Positions 32,665 through 44,988 of a stretch of DNA of 64,000 nucleotides are shown piece after piece. The DNA lies in contig AJFK01000446.1 in assembly GCA_000467715.1 (NCBI GenBank), positions 62,001-126,000 of the forward strand, in the 5' to 3' direction. A program made the position numbers and the translations under genes. The notes below the pieces were generated by a model, which ran no database searches, was not told the origin of the DNA, and saw nothing but the letters and a program-made list of their open reading frames with translations. How positions within the stretch are numbered: the stretch's first letter is position 1; every line of letters begins with the position of its first letter. The stretch comes from Hysterium pulicare CBS 123377. Its lineage: Eukaryota > Ascomycota > Dothideomycetes > Hysteriales > Hysteriaceae.

Positions 32665-35440
32665 AGCACCATCTGGATGTTAGGCGAACAGCTGATCCGG
32701 GTGATCGCCGCAGCCTTCTCCCCTGTTCTTTAATGTTTCACAGTGAGTTGTTTCAACATCTCCAGTCGACCGAACCTCTCTTTTCTTCGTCGATGGGAGT
32801 ACTTTGGAGTGTCCGGATTTCACTCCGGACTGTAGGGGCTCTAGGTGGCCTAGCAAGTAACGCATTGTCTTCAAACCCGGATCACGAACATATATGTGGC
32901 AAAGATTTTCGCACCCAGGATTTTGTCTGATGAGATGAGATGAGATGAGATTGAGAAAAGCTTTGAACACGACGGGAATACAATGCGACGGGCTGTTGAA
33001 ATTGATGGTACTACTAAGCATGGAAAATTCTGCCGAACAGAGAGAAAGATTGAGTTGGCGCGTGCGGTGCCTGCATACCCATCGGCCGGTGTTGATTAAG
33101 GTGTTGAGATCTTGACGCAGCCTAAACTCACCGCCATGGAAGAAACGCCGCATGAAATGCGGTTCAAAGCCGAAGCGGCATTGGCGGCTTTCGCTCTACG
33201 AGAATCTTTGTTGAGAAAGCCGCTTGCCGTCGGGCGTGAGGAGGAAGTTCTAGAGGGAACACGGCGCGTAGAGGCTGGCTGAGCTTTGCGTTTGCAGCTT
33301 CGGGCAACGTTGATATAAAGACGATTCGTTGTCGGGTCAAGTCATACGACCGGAAGGCGATCGGCAAATGGTGGCTTAAGGCTGCCCCTTTCAGTAGGCT
33401 TCTAGAAGGTCGGCTTATCTGCATGGAAGCCTTGGAAGGATGCAAAGGACAGGGGCGCGTTCAGTCAGCGTGAGATGCTGACGCTTGACCATCGCCTTAC
33501 GAGCCTGCACTGTCGGAAGACGGTTAATTATTGGCAAGGCGGCACGTCCGCGGCCATCGCTTCCACGCTCCCTGGCGGTGGATCCAACACCTAATAGAAA
33601 TCTCAATGCGGCATGGCTTTTTCATTAGCTACATGAGGCTCTTCGCCAGTTTTTTTACCTGCTGTCCCCGTGCATGGATGGTCTTACGAAGACAAAGGCG
33701 AAGAGGCGAAGAAGAGGCGTGGAAAGAATGGAAACGGCGTAGAAGGCCGTTTGTTGGCGGATTTCGCAAGCGCTAGGCAAGACTTGGGCCTGGGTGGAGC
33801 CGATGAGTACAAGCAACGCTGCGGTCGCGTCACTGCAATGGGGTGGGGTTATCGTGATCTGGAGACACTGGATGGCATCATCCCGTCACCGTCTCAAATT
33901 GGCTTTATTCACTCTTGTCGACAAGGCCAGACAAAGCCAATGATGGCGGCGCACTGCATATCACACGGCGGGAGCAATAGCCACACCAACGGCGGCTGCT
34001 CAAAGGACGACGTCTTCGAACGACGATGGTTGCGGAATGTGAGCTCCCAGAGCTCGCTGTGCGCATGCATCTCCGAACTCGCGCCGGGGGTGCAGCGCTC
34101 GACGGCCATGCTGCCAATGCGGCCAGCGGTAGGGAGCAATACTCGTCGCCAGGAGTCATGCGCGATGGGATAGTGGACTGTTGGCTCTTTGACTACGCTG
34201 ACTACCTGGAGGGCATGGGCGCAAAACTCAGGCCAGGCAGCTTGTCCAGAGACGGGCTGCGACAGTGGTGGTACTTGCAGCGACGTCGAGTGGCAACAGG
34301 ACTGGCCAGGGTCGGCGCTCCAGGCAATCACGGCGGGCGGTGGGCAGCCGCTAGGCCGTTTCAACAGGGAGCGTTGGCGTGGGCGGGGGCTTGGCTTCTT
34401 TATTGTTTCTAGCGCTTCTAGGGCGGTAAAAGCAGCGGCGAGCGCCCCGGCGTCTCCTCATGCTGATTGGGATCGAAGCTCGGGAGAAGCATTAGGGCGC
34501 TGAGGGCAGGCCGCGCAGAAAATGGGCAGGCCGTCTGAGCTCCCTCCCAGCACAGCAGCCAGCAGGAATCGACTGCGCATGCCATCCCCGACTAATCCAC
34601 ATCCTTCATGCCACTGCTGCATCTCCACCTCTGACATAGCATCCTGCCCACGCTATTCCTCGCTCTTCCTCGCTCCACTGCACGCTTCCACACCACACCA
34701 AGCCGCGGTGGAACCTGGCCTCTGCTGACCCAGGACACTGCCATTTCCTCAAAACCATCTCCCTCGCCTCTCAGACCTCATCCCGACAATCTGTCTTGTC
34801 TTGCCTGTGCTGTCCGTCCTTGTAATCCCTCGCCGCCTTCCTTTCGAACACCTCCATAGCCTGCTGGACTGCTACCATCTTCATTCGACTCACCCTCTCC
34901 TTCGCCCCCGTTCATTCCCAATTCTCGCCGCCTGTCACCACCGCCTTCGCCTCTTTACGACGCCGTCCTGCATACACCCGCGTACAACATCGCTAGCGAG
35001 TCTCACAAAGCGTGCGGAACCTCTTGTTGTCCTTCCTAATACGAGATCGGGATAAGGAAAGCTGCTTGCGTCGGTGGACACAACAATTGATCCGTCCTGT
35101 AGTTCTTCGGTTCGAGAAGCCGTGCAGAACGAAAGCAAACTTCAGCCATACCTTGCACGTAATCTGTGTTCACTAGTCACTGGTCACTGGTCGGCCGTGC
35201 ATTGCGTCCCTACTACGTCTTGCCATAACGACGACTTATGCCAGCCCATGTTACGACTACTATAACACCTAGACCGTCCACCACGTTCCGCGTACGAATC
35301 TAGTTCCACCATAAACGTACTTCAAACTGGCGTCACGACATCGCCCTCCGCGGCCAGTGCAGTTTTGTTCCTGTTCAGGTTTCGACGAGAAGAACAGAAA
35401 TAGCGCCAACAGCCTATACAAAGAACTCTGGAGAAGCGTT
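32665..35440. other. Long non-coding region upstream of the RGS gene
   Basis: About 2.8 kb without a supported gene. It contains a (TGAGA)4 microsatellite at 32931-32950, a GC-rich middle (33900-34500) where overlapping open frames on both strands show no family features, and a strongly C/T-rich stretch at 34540-35300 that fits a long 5' leader for the RGS gene. Confidence 0.5.
32931..32950. repeat. (TGAGA)4 microsatellite
   Basis: Four perfect pentamers, about 270 bp downstream of the DUF647 gene stop. Confidence 0.9.
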
Positions 35441-36613
35441 ATGCGAAGTCGAAGAATTGGAACGCCTGTGCTATCAATACGAACTTCTTCAACAGAATCC
35501 TCCCCTCGCTCTTCGGTCACTTACGACGATTGTGAAGCCGACGACGAGGGGATTATGATTATGGCTGAATACGCACCCACAAAACCTCTGTCGGTCGCGA
35601 TACCAAAAGGATACCTCGCGGGCCCGTATTGCCCGCGACGTCCAGCCCTATCGGAAATCCTCGCAAATACCGCACCTTCGCCATGGACACTCAGTGCCTT
35701 CATGGCCTACCTCTCACAAAACCACTGCCTAGAAACTCTAGAATTCACAATGGATGCTTCACGTTACCGAAAACACTACTCGAAGATGGCTGGTCGAAAC
35801 CCAGGCTCGCCGATCTCTCCTCTTAGCGATGAATGCACCTACGTCAAAATGCTGTGGCAACGATTACTAGATGCTTACATCGCCCCAAATGGGCCAAGAG
35901 AAGTTAACTTGCCAAGCGACGTTCGAGATTCATTACTTTCCCTATCAGACTCATACGTGCCCCCACACCCATCAACACTGGACTCGGCTGTCGCTAAGAT
36001 CTACGAATTGATGGAGGAATCCGTGTTGGTACCATTCCTCAATAGCGTTTGCCCGCAGACAGCCCATCCCGACAGTGGCTACGAGCAACACTCGGAAAGT
36101 GGTCTACTTCGATCACATACACGGTCCTATGACGAGCGAGGAATTCACAGTCGCAACAACGCCATACAGTCCTCACACCAGCGTGCCTCCGCTCCATCAT
36201 CTCTAACGTCCGGATTCATGCATCCTCGGTCGTTCACTCACTCACGCTTTAACTCTACTCCTGCAACAGCAGCATCAGCGTCGCCCTCGTCGCGCGTTAA
36301 TGCGGGATATGGGAGTGGAAGTGACGCCCTCACCGACGATTCGGGAAGTGCTGGTAGCCCGGCCGCATTAGATGACCCAATGACACCGCCAACCACACCG
36401 CCAATGAGCGATTACAGTCACTACACCAACTATTATGAGAACAGCAACGGTACACCGAGCCCAAGGGCAAGTCGCGGTGACCACAACAACAGTATTGCTA
36501 ATTCCACAAAAGATGGTTGGAAACGCGTCAGTAGTAAACTATGGCCGAAGAAGCGAAGCGGAGGCACACTACGAGAAGAAGAGCAGGGAGCCGTAGAAGG
36601 AGGGCTGTTCTAA
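35441..36613 (+). CDS. Regulator of G-protein signalling (RGS-domain) protein
   Basis: RGS proteins speed GTP hydrolysis by G-alpha subunits. The model is a single exon of 390 residues from the ATG at 35441; the frame is open further upstream but without a better ATG. The RGS-type region spans about 65-215: RRPALSEILANTAPSPWTLSA (in part), FMAYLSQNHCLETLEFTMDA, MLWQRLLDAYIAPNGPREVNL, and VAKIYELMEESVLVPFLNS. The layout, a short N-terminus, one RGS domain and a Ser/Thr/Pro-rich tail ending in basic KLWPKKRSGG, is that of the fungal RgsB/Rgs2-type proteins without DEP domains. Assignment to a particular RGS clade is inference. A 5' non-coding exon is possible given the long C/T-rich leader. Confidence 0.85.
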   Translation: MRSRRIGTPVLSIRTSSTESSPRSSVTYDDCEADDEGIMIMAEYAPTKPLSVAIPKGYLAGPYCPRRPALSEILANTAPSPWTLSAFMAYLSQNHCLETLEFTMDASRYRKHYSKMAGRNPGSPISPLSDECTYVKMLWQRLLDAYIAPNGPREVNLPSDVRDSLLSLSDSYVPPHPSTLDSAVAKIYELMEESVLVPFLNSVCPQTAHPDSGYEQHSESGLLRSHTRSYDERGIHSRNNAIQSSHQRASAPSSLTSGFMHPRSFTHSRFNSTPATAASASPSSRVNAGYGSGSDALTDDSGSAGSPAALDDPMTPPTTPPMSDYSHYTNYYENSNGTPSPRASRGDHNNSIANSTKDGWKRVSSKLWPKKRSGGTLREEEQGAVEGGLF

Positions 36614-39600
36614 CACGACATGCTCGGTTGATCTACCCACTCCTACGATCTCTCTACCCTCGACTCCGATTCCTGACTCAACGCTTTCGCCTGACGGAAG
36701 CTTCTTTCGGACACCTAGACCCCACTCTACTACGGCACTATAATTAGAGAGTCGTCGTAAATTCACCCAAGTTTTAGACCAATCTCTTTCCATCGGGATA
36801 ATGAGGGCCTTAGATATCCCGACAACCTCCCGATGAACCACCGGACTGGACTTGAACTGGACCGAACGTATACGAGCGAATCATGATGTTACTATTCAAG
36901 CGTCTTGAATTTTATTGCATGCATGGCATTTTTGAGGAGCACAACAGTTTGCATAGAGAAACGGCGTCTTGAGTTATTCATAAAACAACCCTTATCATAG
37001 TCGTTGTTGATTGGAAATCCTCTTCATACATGATTTCTGAACGAATTTCATTACTTCTCTTCCCAAAGTACGGCGAATACAGGCGAAATCTGGGAGGCAT
37101 TTGATATTGCATTTTCAACCGAAAGAGAAATGGGGGTTTTGCTTTTGACATTTTTGCTCAAAATCAGAAAGAGTGGGCCAACCGGCGTTCTTTTTAATTT
37201 GGGAGTTCCGAATTCATCTTCTTCTTCAGCCCAGGGCTACGATTTTGTTGTTATTACTTCACTACGTTGTCACCTCCCGGTCCAAGGAGCGGGACATTTT
37301 TGTTCGATTCTAGAGATACTTGTTTTGCTGGAGGAGCCAGGGTTTGAGGGGATTGGTGCTTTTTTTGGAGAGAGAATAGACGGAAGATGAAGAACGCCAA
37401 CTGCATGTTATGGGTTGTGTTGCATTTTTGGGAGCGGCTGTTTGGACGAATCTTTTGGTTTCCATGTTGATAATTATTATCTTAGCCTTAATCGGTATTA
37501 ACTATTCCCTGCATACTTACTCAAACTCTGTGCCTTTTTGTTTTCTCGTGAGCTCAGTCAGGTTTTTTTTATCTCCTATGATATGAAGCTCTAGTATTAC
37601 ATCCTCTAACCATCCCGTTAAACCAGCGACTACTCAACCTACTCGCTTCACCCTGACCCTTATCTCCAGGGAGTCATGGTAGGCAGGTATGTTGCTTTAA
37701 GCTTAACACTCGTGATCCCAGAAACAGATAGGGCTGATCCCATAGTCCGCCATTTAGCCTTTTGCAGAATTTGGGATTCGGGAACTTGGGATCTCTTGTT
37801 CCTTTCCTCTATGGGAACGGAGGAGTGGATTTCGCGCTGGTTGTGGTTATGCTTGTGATTGTTGATCCTGGCGGTGAGGTGGGTTTCAGATGTCATACTT
37901 AGGCGAGGAGGGGACGCGTAGGTTTCGTTAGGGGGGCCGGGCTGGGTTTCGGGTTTGGGAAGTATGGAGGTGAGGCTGTGTGAGGGGTGGGTGACGTGTG
38001 CATTTGTCTGCGAATGTGTGTGTGTTGTGATTTGAGAAGTGAAAATATGTGTAACGTGGGCCTCATCTGATACTGTAGGTGGTGTGTGTGATATTCCCAT
38101 TCAAGGCACGTTAAGGTAAGATCTACGAACGTCTTTTTTGACATCTCGAACACCACCTGCTACGAAATTCCAATACTACCTAGAAGTCAACTCCTATGCT
38201 ATCACCACTAGACCGCTGTCGTCCTCGTGCTTTCCTCACATTAACCACTAAAAACTTATCCTATATCCTCTCAGGCCGGGTTCAAGGACTCAAACACGGC
38301 TTTAAGCAACTATTATATATTACCACAGCCCGCCCGCCTGCATCGGGCAAACCGTGCATCCATCTTTCTTCCAGCTTGGCGCCATGGCGATTAGCGATTG
38401 GGGGTGCGGATTCGGAATCGCATCGCATCGCACATGTCATGTTGGCAACGGTTCCCCGGCACTGCTGGTAGCATGATGAGGCGAAGGCGGTTGCGGTGCG
38501 CGGTTCCGGGGCGGAAGCTGTGTTAGAGGCTTGAGAGATGTCTAATTCGTTGGGTTGGGGGGGTATTTCCGGGTGGAGGACGCTGCTGGGGTTTTCTCTC
38601 ATCTCTGGGTGCATGGAATAGACGTTGAGAGGCTTGTCGGGAAAGAGAGGGAGAGATGGAGAGAGGTCAGTTGGGGTCACATGTGCTGTCGCTGGCTAGT
38701 GAGGTACAGTATAAGCCCGCATAGGTAAGTTAGGCATCCTGATTCCCTTTCGCGGCTTGCATCCACAGTGGTGGTACAAATCCTTTTGGCTTGCATATCG
38801 CATTCGTATAAGCATTCGGTGGGCCGACTAGAACATCGGGAACAGACTCAGCCTTGGGTCCAAGTTTCCAACACAATCCTTCACGCCGCCTTTCCTGAGG
38901 AATTAAATCCGCGCCTCTACCTAGTACGCCGCAGGTTCTGGGTCTGGTCTTGAAGAATCCCATATCTCGATCGTGATGATGTTGGCTTTTTGATTTCCTG
39001 GCCCACCAACCGCAGACCCGCTCCCCAGCCTCGATTATTGGAGGTGGTATGTTAGAAAGGGGATAAAAATAACTACCGAGACATGCATACATTTTATTAA
39101 TCTTTTTACTTGGGGAAGTCTTAACTACGTACTGGCGGAAGATCCCGCGTTGATTTAGATGAAAATGCTCATCCGGCTCCCGCGTTCGCGTGGCATCTCC
39201 TTGATAGTACAGTTGCTCCTACGTAGGTATGGACGTGGTTTGTTCAATGGGGTATTCCGCTCCCAGGCCTGTCATTGTTTCCTACAAAGCGGTTTGATTC
39301 ATTTAATGTGCATGCACCACAGGCATCGCCCTCCCGGGAGCGGGAGTAGAAGAGCAAGACTTTCAAGTTTCTGCATCATCCCCCCCAAAAAAGAGCACAA
39401 TATAATATATTCCCGCGAAACCCATTGGCGAGAATCAGAAAAGATCGGATACCTCGGCGACGAATTTAAATTATCTCCCAACTCCAGTTTCTGAGAAATC
39501 GAGAAGGGGGTTTGAATGAATAAGGCAGGTGCTTTGCATGCGACTCATTGGCATCAAGAATTCGAAGTCTTGTTCCAGTGGTTGGGTAAATGACTTAACC

Positions 39601-40195
39601 CGGTACTGGCCCTTGCTGTGTATGCACAGATACTCTGCGTACCGAGGAAGTTGAGCGTGTGACGTCCTCCTCTTGCCTAATTTAAATTGCTCTCAAGACT
39701 AAGCTTGAGCATATTTGGGGATTTGGGGGCTTCCATGTCGCTCGTAGGGCTAGGTATACCTGTGCTTGCATATACTCGGGGTAAAGCATGGTATGTTGGG
39801 AGCATGGTTTGTGTGCAATTGCCGTGGTTCGTTGGAGGCGGTAGGGAGGAGCGAGTAAAGTTTTTGGGGTTTGGGGTTGGATATATTGGAGAGATAAGAC
39901 TAACAGAAGTCGTGATTTCTTCATGCCTTCTGCGTGGGATGGAGCCGGTGCATGTGCAAGTGATGAATGAGGGAGAAGCTCCATGGACTATCGTGCCACA
40001 TTGGAAAGGGCGGTAAAAATAGGTTGGGATGTTTATGTTGCGAAAATAGATACTTCTACTACTTAGTGGTACTTATGTGTACCTGGTATTTTGCATTGCT
40101 GAAAGAGACCCAGAAGTCGAACAATCCCCACATTGTGAACAGCTCAAACGGACATCGGCTTTCCTCAAACGGATGGTAAAATCGAGCTAGTCATA
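36614..40195. other. Long gene-poor region between the RGS gene and a hypothetical gene
   Basis: About 3.6 kb in which I find no supported gene on either strand. Open frames up to about 145 codons exist (for example 37660-38100 on the minus strand), but they have no start context, domain or exon pattern. The region is between convergent genes, so it should hold two 3' UTRs only. Its size is therefore notable. No terminal repeats, tRNA B-box or transposase motif was recognised. Confidence 0.5.
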
Positions 40196-41236
40196 TCAAA
40201 TAAATGTGTTTCCAGCCAATGGGCTGACCCATTTCCCTTTTCTCGCCGCTTTCATCTCTGCGTACAGGGCTGGGTTTATACCCTTCTTCTTGCACTTGTT
40301 CAGTTCTGTGTCACTTAATCCGCTTATGTCGTGATGACTTGCCTTCCATTCTCTACTCCTCTGAGACGAACTGTCTGTGCTTGGGTAACCTAGCCCCGAT
40401 GGTCGACCTGATGATATGGTCGTGTTTAGACTTGGAGACCCACTGCGCTCTGATCGTTGATCGAAAGATATTCGCTTCTCAATTTCTAAATGTTCTGGTA
40501 GGAGCAGAGGTTCTGGGTTTCTGCCTAATTTCAGCTTGCGGATTAAAGAGACGGCGGCGCGGTTGTAGGGACTGTCGGAGTGGGTCGAGTTGGATGCGGA
40601 TTGACTTGGGTCCGAGATATCTGAGGTTGTGCGGAAAGAGTTTGTGAGAGAAGGTGTGGTATATGATCGGTCATCAACCTCATCTGCAAATGAACTGTCC
40701 GTCAACCCAGCGGATTCAAAGCTGGGACGGAATTCGTGCTCTTCCTCTTCACCATATAGTGAGTTGATTGTAGGGACGGAGTCTATCGTCTCAAGAGAGC
40801 TCCAGCGCCTCAGTGGACGAGGGGCTTTAGGGTTTGACGGTCTTCGGTACGGTGCAGCTCTCTCTTTCGAACTCGGATTCTTTCGGGAAAAGTCCCAATT
40901 ACGCTGTGGGGGAGGTGCTGGTCGTGTTCTGAGAGGACTTTTCTGAGGAAGAGGAGGAGGTGCCGGAGGGTTCCTTGGGCTGCCTACAGAAGCGGACCTT
41001 TGTCGAGCTATCGGAGGAGGAGCTGCTGGATCCCATTCGTCGTCGTCCTCATCTAGGATGATGATTCGAGATCGCCGAATTGGTGGAGGTATGGCATCGT
41101 CTTCGTCCATCTTTCGGCAGTAATAATAGTGCGCAGTAGTTAATACAAAGAGTACCAAGGGAACAAATTGAAGTTGATCAATTGCTATGATAAGCCGAGA
41201 ATAAAAGTGCATCAACCTATCTGACCCTGCATGCAT
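40196..41236 (-). CDS. Hypothetical fungal protein with conserved-looking C-terminal motif
   Basis: 346 residues from the ATG at 41236, with no intron seen. Residues about 17-38 are hydrophobic (LQFVPLVLFVLTTAHYYYC) and could anchor the protein; a later start at 41110 (MDEDDAIPPP) would remove this segment, and I cannot decide between them. The middle is low-complexity: acidic DEDDDEW, proline-rich PPPLPQK, then Ser-rich. The end is markedly different: GLSDTELNKCKKKGINPALY followed by AEMKAARKGKWVSPLAGNTFI. I have the impression that this tail is conserved in other filamentous fungi, whereas the rest is not. No function is known to me. It is divergent from SOG2 (697 bp). Confidence 0.75.
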   Translation of the reverse strand: MHAGSDRLMHFYSRLIIAIDQLQFVPLVLFVLTTAHYYYCRKMDEDDAIPPPIRRSRIIILDEDDDEWDPAAPPPIARQRSASVGSPRNPPAPPPLPQKSPLRTRPAPPPQRNWDFSRKNPSSKERAAPYRRPSNPKAPRPLRRWSSLETIDSVPTINSLYGEEEEHEFRPSFESAGLTDSSFADEVDDRSYTTPSLTNSFRTTSDISDPSQSASNSTHSDSPYNRAAVSLIRKLKLGRNPEPLLLPEHLEIEKRISFDQRSERSGSPSLNTTISSGRPSGLGYPSTDSSSQRSREWKASHHDISGLSDTELNKCKKKGINPALYAEMKAARKGKWVSPLAGNTFI

Positions 41237-41933
41237 ACTGACATCACGACAGTAGGAACCCCGTGGTATAGTCCGATGCTCTTAGGCATGGCGTTCCTGC
41301 CGTCCACCAACGTCATTGTTAAAACAGCGTTGAAGGCGGGAAACTACTGGCGATGATCTTACACACGCTGTAAGTAGAGTCTATGTACCTTCTTCCCCGC
41401 TTTCTAGAAGACATGGCTACTGCGGTCGAGGGAGACGAGGGGATCCGTGGCGTTGAATCTCGATGAACGTCTCGACGGCCCCTCGTATTGCGCGGACAGC
41501 ATTCCCGTGATGTGGTAGACCGTTGATGATGGCGTCTAGTGTGGGTCTGTCTATCCACTTTGGTGGGAGCTTAAACAGAGGTCGCTATCTTTGACAGCTA
41601 TCACCTGTCGACTGTCGCGATAGCTTGCCGTTACCCTACTTCCCCAAGGCGATACTGGTGATGGCTATTGATTAAGCAGGCTGAGGTTGGATGCTGACAT
41701 GATGCTCGTCTATCTCATACAAGTCTCTAAACTGCCTTTTCCTCGCGCTGTAAGGGTGTCTATGACGTTTGGGGTTAGACCTGAAACGGATTAGCCGACA
41801 GGGGCGCACTGGCTGCTTGAAGATTCGTTGTTCCTGCGTCTGCATCCCGCTTCACCACGATAGACACCAATGTCACCACAATGGGTCCCAGTATCGTCTT
41901 CCTCCTAGCCCCTGCCCCGATCAAGACCTCATC
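41237..41933. other. Divergent intergenic region, hypothetical gene / SOG2
   Basis: About 0.7 kb between opposite starts. No gene was recognised. The SOG2 frame is open upstream to 41769, but no ATG there fits the family better than 41934. Confidence 0.45.
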
Positions 41934-44900
41934 ATGAGCAACGATCCAGCCAAGCCCATATCCGATGAGGAGGTGGTTGCCCTCGCCAAATCCGCTATCG
42001 AACAGTCACGCGAAGATATCAACCAGCGGACCGTAGCTGAGACACCAGCCGCCGGAAGGGATTTGCAACAACAACAGCCAGGAATCACGATAGATCTCGG
42101 TACAAAGAATATTTCGCGACTTCCGGAAGAGGTCATTGATGTGATCAGGACCGAGATCGAGAGGTTAGAAAGACTTTTCCAATCGTTTCACCACACAGGG
42201 TAGCCCGCAGCTTGCAGGCCGGGAACCCCACGTGAAATTCCGTCTGAAAGCTTCTGCTGACTTGATAGACTTGCTCTCTCGCATAACTTGTTGACTACTC
42301 TGCCTCTCCGATTGACAGAATGTACACGACTTCGTTACCTCAATGTTCGCTACAACTCGTTGCGCGAGATCCCAGAAGCCGTTCGTCCGACCATACCCCA
42401 CAAACAGAATGAAATGGAGGGATATACTGATGCAGTACAGGTCCTACGTATGACATCCTTGGAGATCCTCGATGTCAGCAAAAATAGGATTCAGGTCATT
42501 CCAAAGGAGATCGCGAACTTGACTTCACTGAAAGTCTTGGCGATCCAAAAGAACAAGATCAAGGAGCTGCCTGTATGCCTTGGCGATATCAACAGTCTGC
42601 TGGTGCTTAAGCTGGATGGCAACCCTATCACGTTTCCTCCTCCAGAAGTCTGCACCATCAAAGACAATACGCCGTCACCTGCCAACGAGAATGAGAAAGA
42701 TGCTGTTATCGCTACCCAAGTCAAGAAATTCATGAGACTGCATGCATCTAAAGAGAAACAAAAGGCCGAGTCGGAGAAACTTCGAATTGAATCAGAGGGC
42801 AGTGAGAGGTAATACGGTTTTCTTCATGATGGTTCTTCTTTGTGCTAAACCTCGGTAGTGAAAGCAATGTCGAGACACCTCGTCCATCAAAACGAATGGT
42901 AAGCGGTCGATTCCCGGTCAGGCCGAGCATTAGCAATTTGGACGGTTTCGGAGAAGGCAAACCAGAGTCTCCAGGAATGGCCCCGCCACCAATCCCCACG
43001 AGGTCACATTACCGCGTGCAGTCACAGCAAAGCAGTGCGATGGTCCGAAGGCCGCCAATCTCCCCTCTAGTCCTGAGTAATGGCAATGAACGGAATCGGA
43101 GCCAGAGTGAAGGAGCTGGGTCTGCCACAGTCCGGGCTAAACGTATGGGCATATATACAAACAAGACTTCAGAACTTGGTTCTGTCGACGAGTTGCGACG
43201 TACTAGCCATTTTCGAGGCTTCAGCCAAGGCTATGTCGTTTCCGGAAACAATACCACGAACGGTATGTCGGGTCCAGCCACCGCCGTTGGATATGGAGAT
43301 TCGGGAACCCAGAGAACGCAAACCCAGAGGCCGCTCTCGGATGTTCACGAACATAAACGAAGATCACGTGCGCCTGACGTTGTCGTCGAAGCGGGCAAGA
43401 ACTTTGTCTATGCAGTGTCTCAATTGCATAACACGGTATCCCACATGATGCGTGCCATCAAGAGGAGTGATCGAAGCAAAGAAGCATTGCGGAAAAAAGA
43501 GGAATTCCCTAGGCGCTTTGCCGCCGCTTACCGTCAAATTAGGATGCTGAACGACTTACTACGTAAATTTGATACCCTTGCTGAAGAGGATGAAGAAGAA
43601 GCTCAAAAACTCTCTCAAGCCATCTATCTGTCGAGTTTGAGTTGCCTAGGCCACTTCATGTACATCAACATATCGATTGCGGAAAATGCAGGCGAGATTT
43701 CTCAGAGCGGCGATCCACGATTCCTTCGAAGCTTTCTCCTCCTCCAACAAGGAAGCCTTATTGAACTGCGCAACGCCTGCTCAGTTATGGGAGCTGATTT
43801 CAAGGGTTCGACGGTGTCTAGTCGACGAACCCCTAGTGCCGCAGAAACTGTATCCAGTCTTCGCCCGCCTCGGCCGCTGAAGACTAGACGTTTCCAGACT
43901 TCCCCCCCACAGCGGAATGGACATTACCAGATACCACCTCCCGTCTTGTTGAACAGCACCGACAGCAGTCGGACAAACACCCTGACCAGCATCAGCGCGG
44001 CTACTCCGAGATCAGGAGAATCGTTTGCTACGTTGGCAACGGCAATGTCACGGACGAACACAATGCAAAGCAGCTTCGACGAGGCTGATGAGGACGCGCA
44101 ATTTGACAGGATTTACTCCAAGTTGAGAACCGCCTGTGACTATTGCAGGGAGAACATGCCACAAATATTGAGGGGCCTGAAAAGCGCATACGAAATTATA
44201 AAGCGAGACCTTGGCTCTGAAGACTTGAAAATAAAGGTGTTAGGGGGTTTGATTGAGAAGAGTGACCACGTTGAGCGCATGACCTACCCATTATCGAAAC
44301 GTCTATCTCAGATGCAACTAAAAGATCCCTTTGCCAGAAGCCAGTCTGACTTTTGGCAGCAATGTATGGGATTTATCAAGGTTCGCTACACCCTCTCCCA
44401 GTATGCTGATAAGCTATTTGGCTCACTTGATTTTAGGCTTGGAGCGATTTAGCAGCCAGTACCGCCGACGGGCGCAATCTCGGTCTTTTAAGTTCAGAAG
44501 TCAAGCAACTTATGAAACCTCTTCATAAAACGGTGAAGGACGCAAGCCTAGCTATCAATGACTCGCCTTGGTCACACCTTACCGCTCAGCCAGGTACTAT
44601 GGGCCCGCCGTCCTCCCTCCCATCCCTTACTTCGCGAACACAACCACCTCGCTTCCTGTCCAGCAAGTCGGGCCTAAGCATCGGCGGTGCCCAAAACTTC
44701 CCTGCTCCTCTCAATACGTCCATCACCTCAGTTGCATCCCAATTTTCTGCTCCACCTTACTCTAGCCAAAGCAGCACAGGTTCTGGCTCCGTTGGATACG
44801 TTACTCCTGTTCCTGCGACGCCCCTTAGTGCGGCTTTAGGAGCAGCAGCTCAGGCGACGGTGCCAAACACTCCGAATCAGATACCGAGCGCGAGCTCAGG

Positions 44901-44988
44901 AGGAGGGTCAAGTAATACTGGACCATTTGCGGGGAATGTCTTTGAGAGAGCGGACAGGCTGTTGAGCATGACGGCCAGGAGGGTTTGA
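41934..44988 (+). CDS. SOG2: Leucine-rich-repeat protein SOG2 (RAM/MOR signalling)
   Basis: SOG2 is a scaffold of the RAM/MOR network that drives NDR kinase (Cbk1/Orb6-type) control of cell polarity and separation. Exons are 41934-42163, 42269-42380, 42441-42808, 42859-44380 and 44437-44988, giving 927 residues. LRRs occupy about residues 50-190: LGTKNISRLPEEVIDVI, ALSHNLLTTLPLRLTECTRL, NVRYNSLREIPEAVLRMTSL, DVSKNRIQVIPKEIANL and AIQKNKIKELPVCLGDINSL. The SOG2 region follows (VEAGKNFVYAVSQLHNTVSH, RQIRMLNDLLRKFD, YCRENMPQILRGLKSAYEII). Introns 1, 2 and 4 have GTTAGA, GTTCGT and GTTCGC donors, unlike the usual GTANGT. The last exon restores AWSDLAAS and the Ser-rich tail to ERADRLLSMTARRV. Confidence 0.93.

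Noticed and set aside
33909-34364. 151-codon open frame on the minus strand in the RGS upstream region
   Set aside because: It overlaps a comparable frame on the plus strand, its composition reflects GC-rich DNA, and no domain was recognised.
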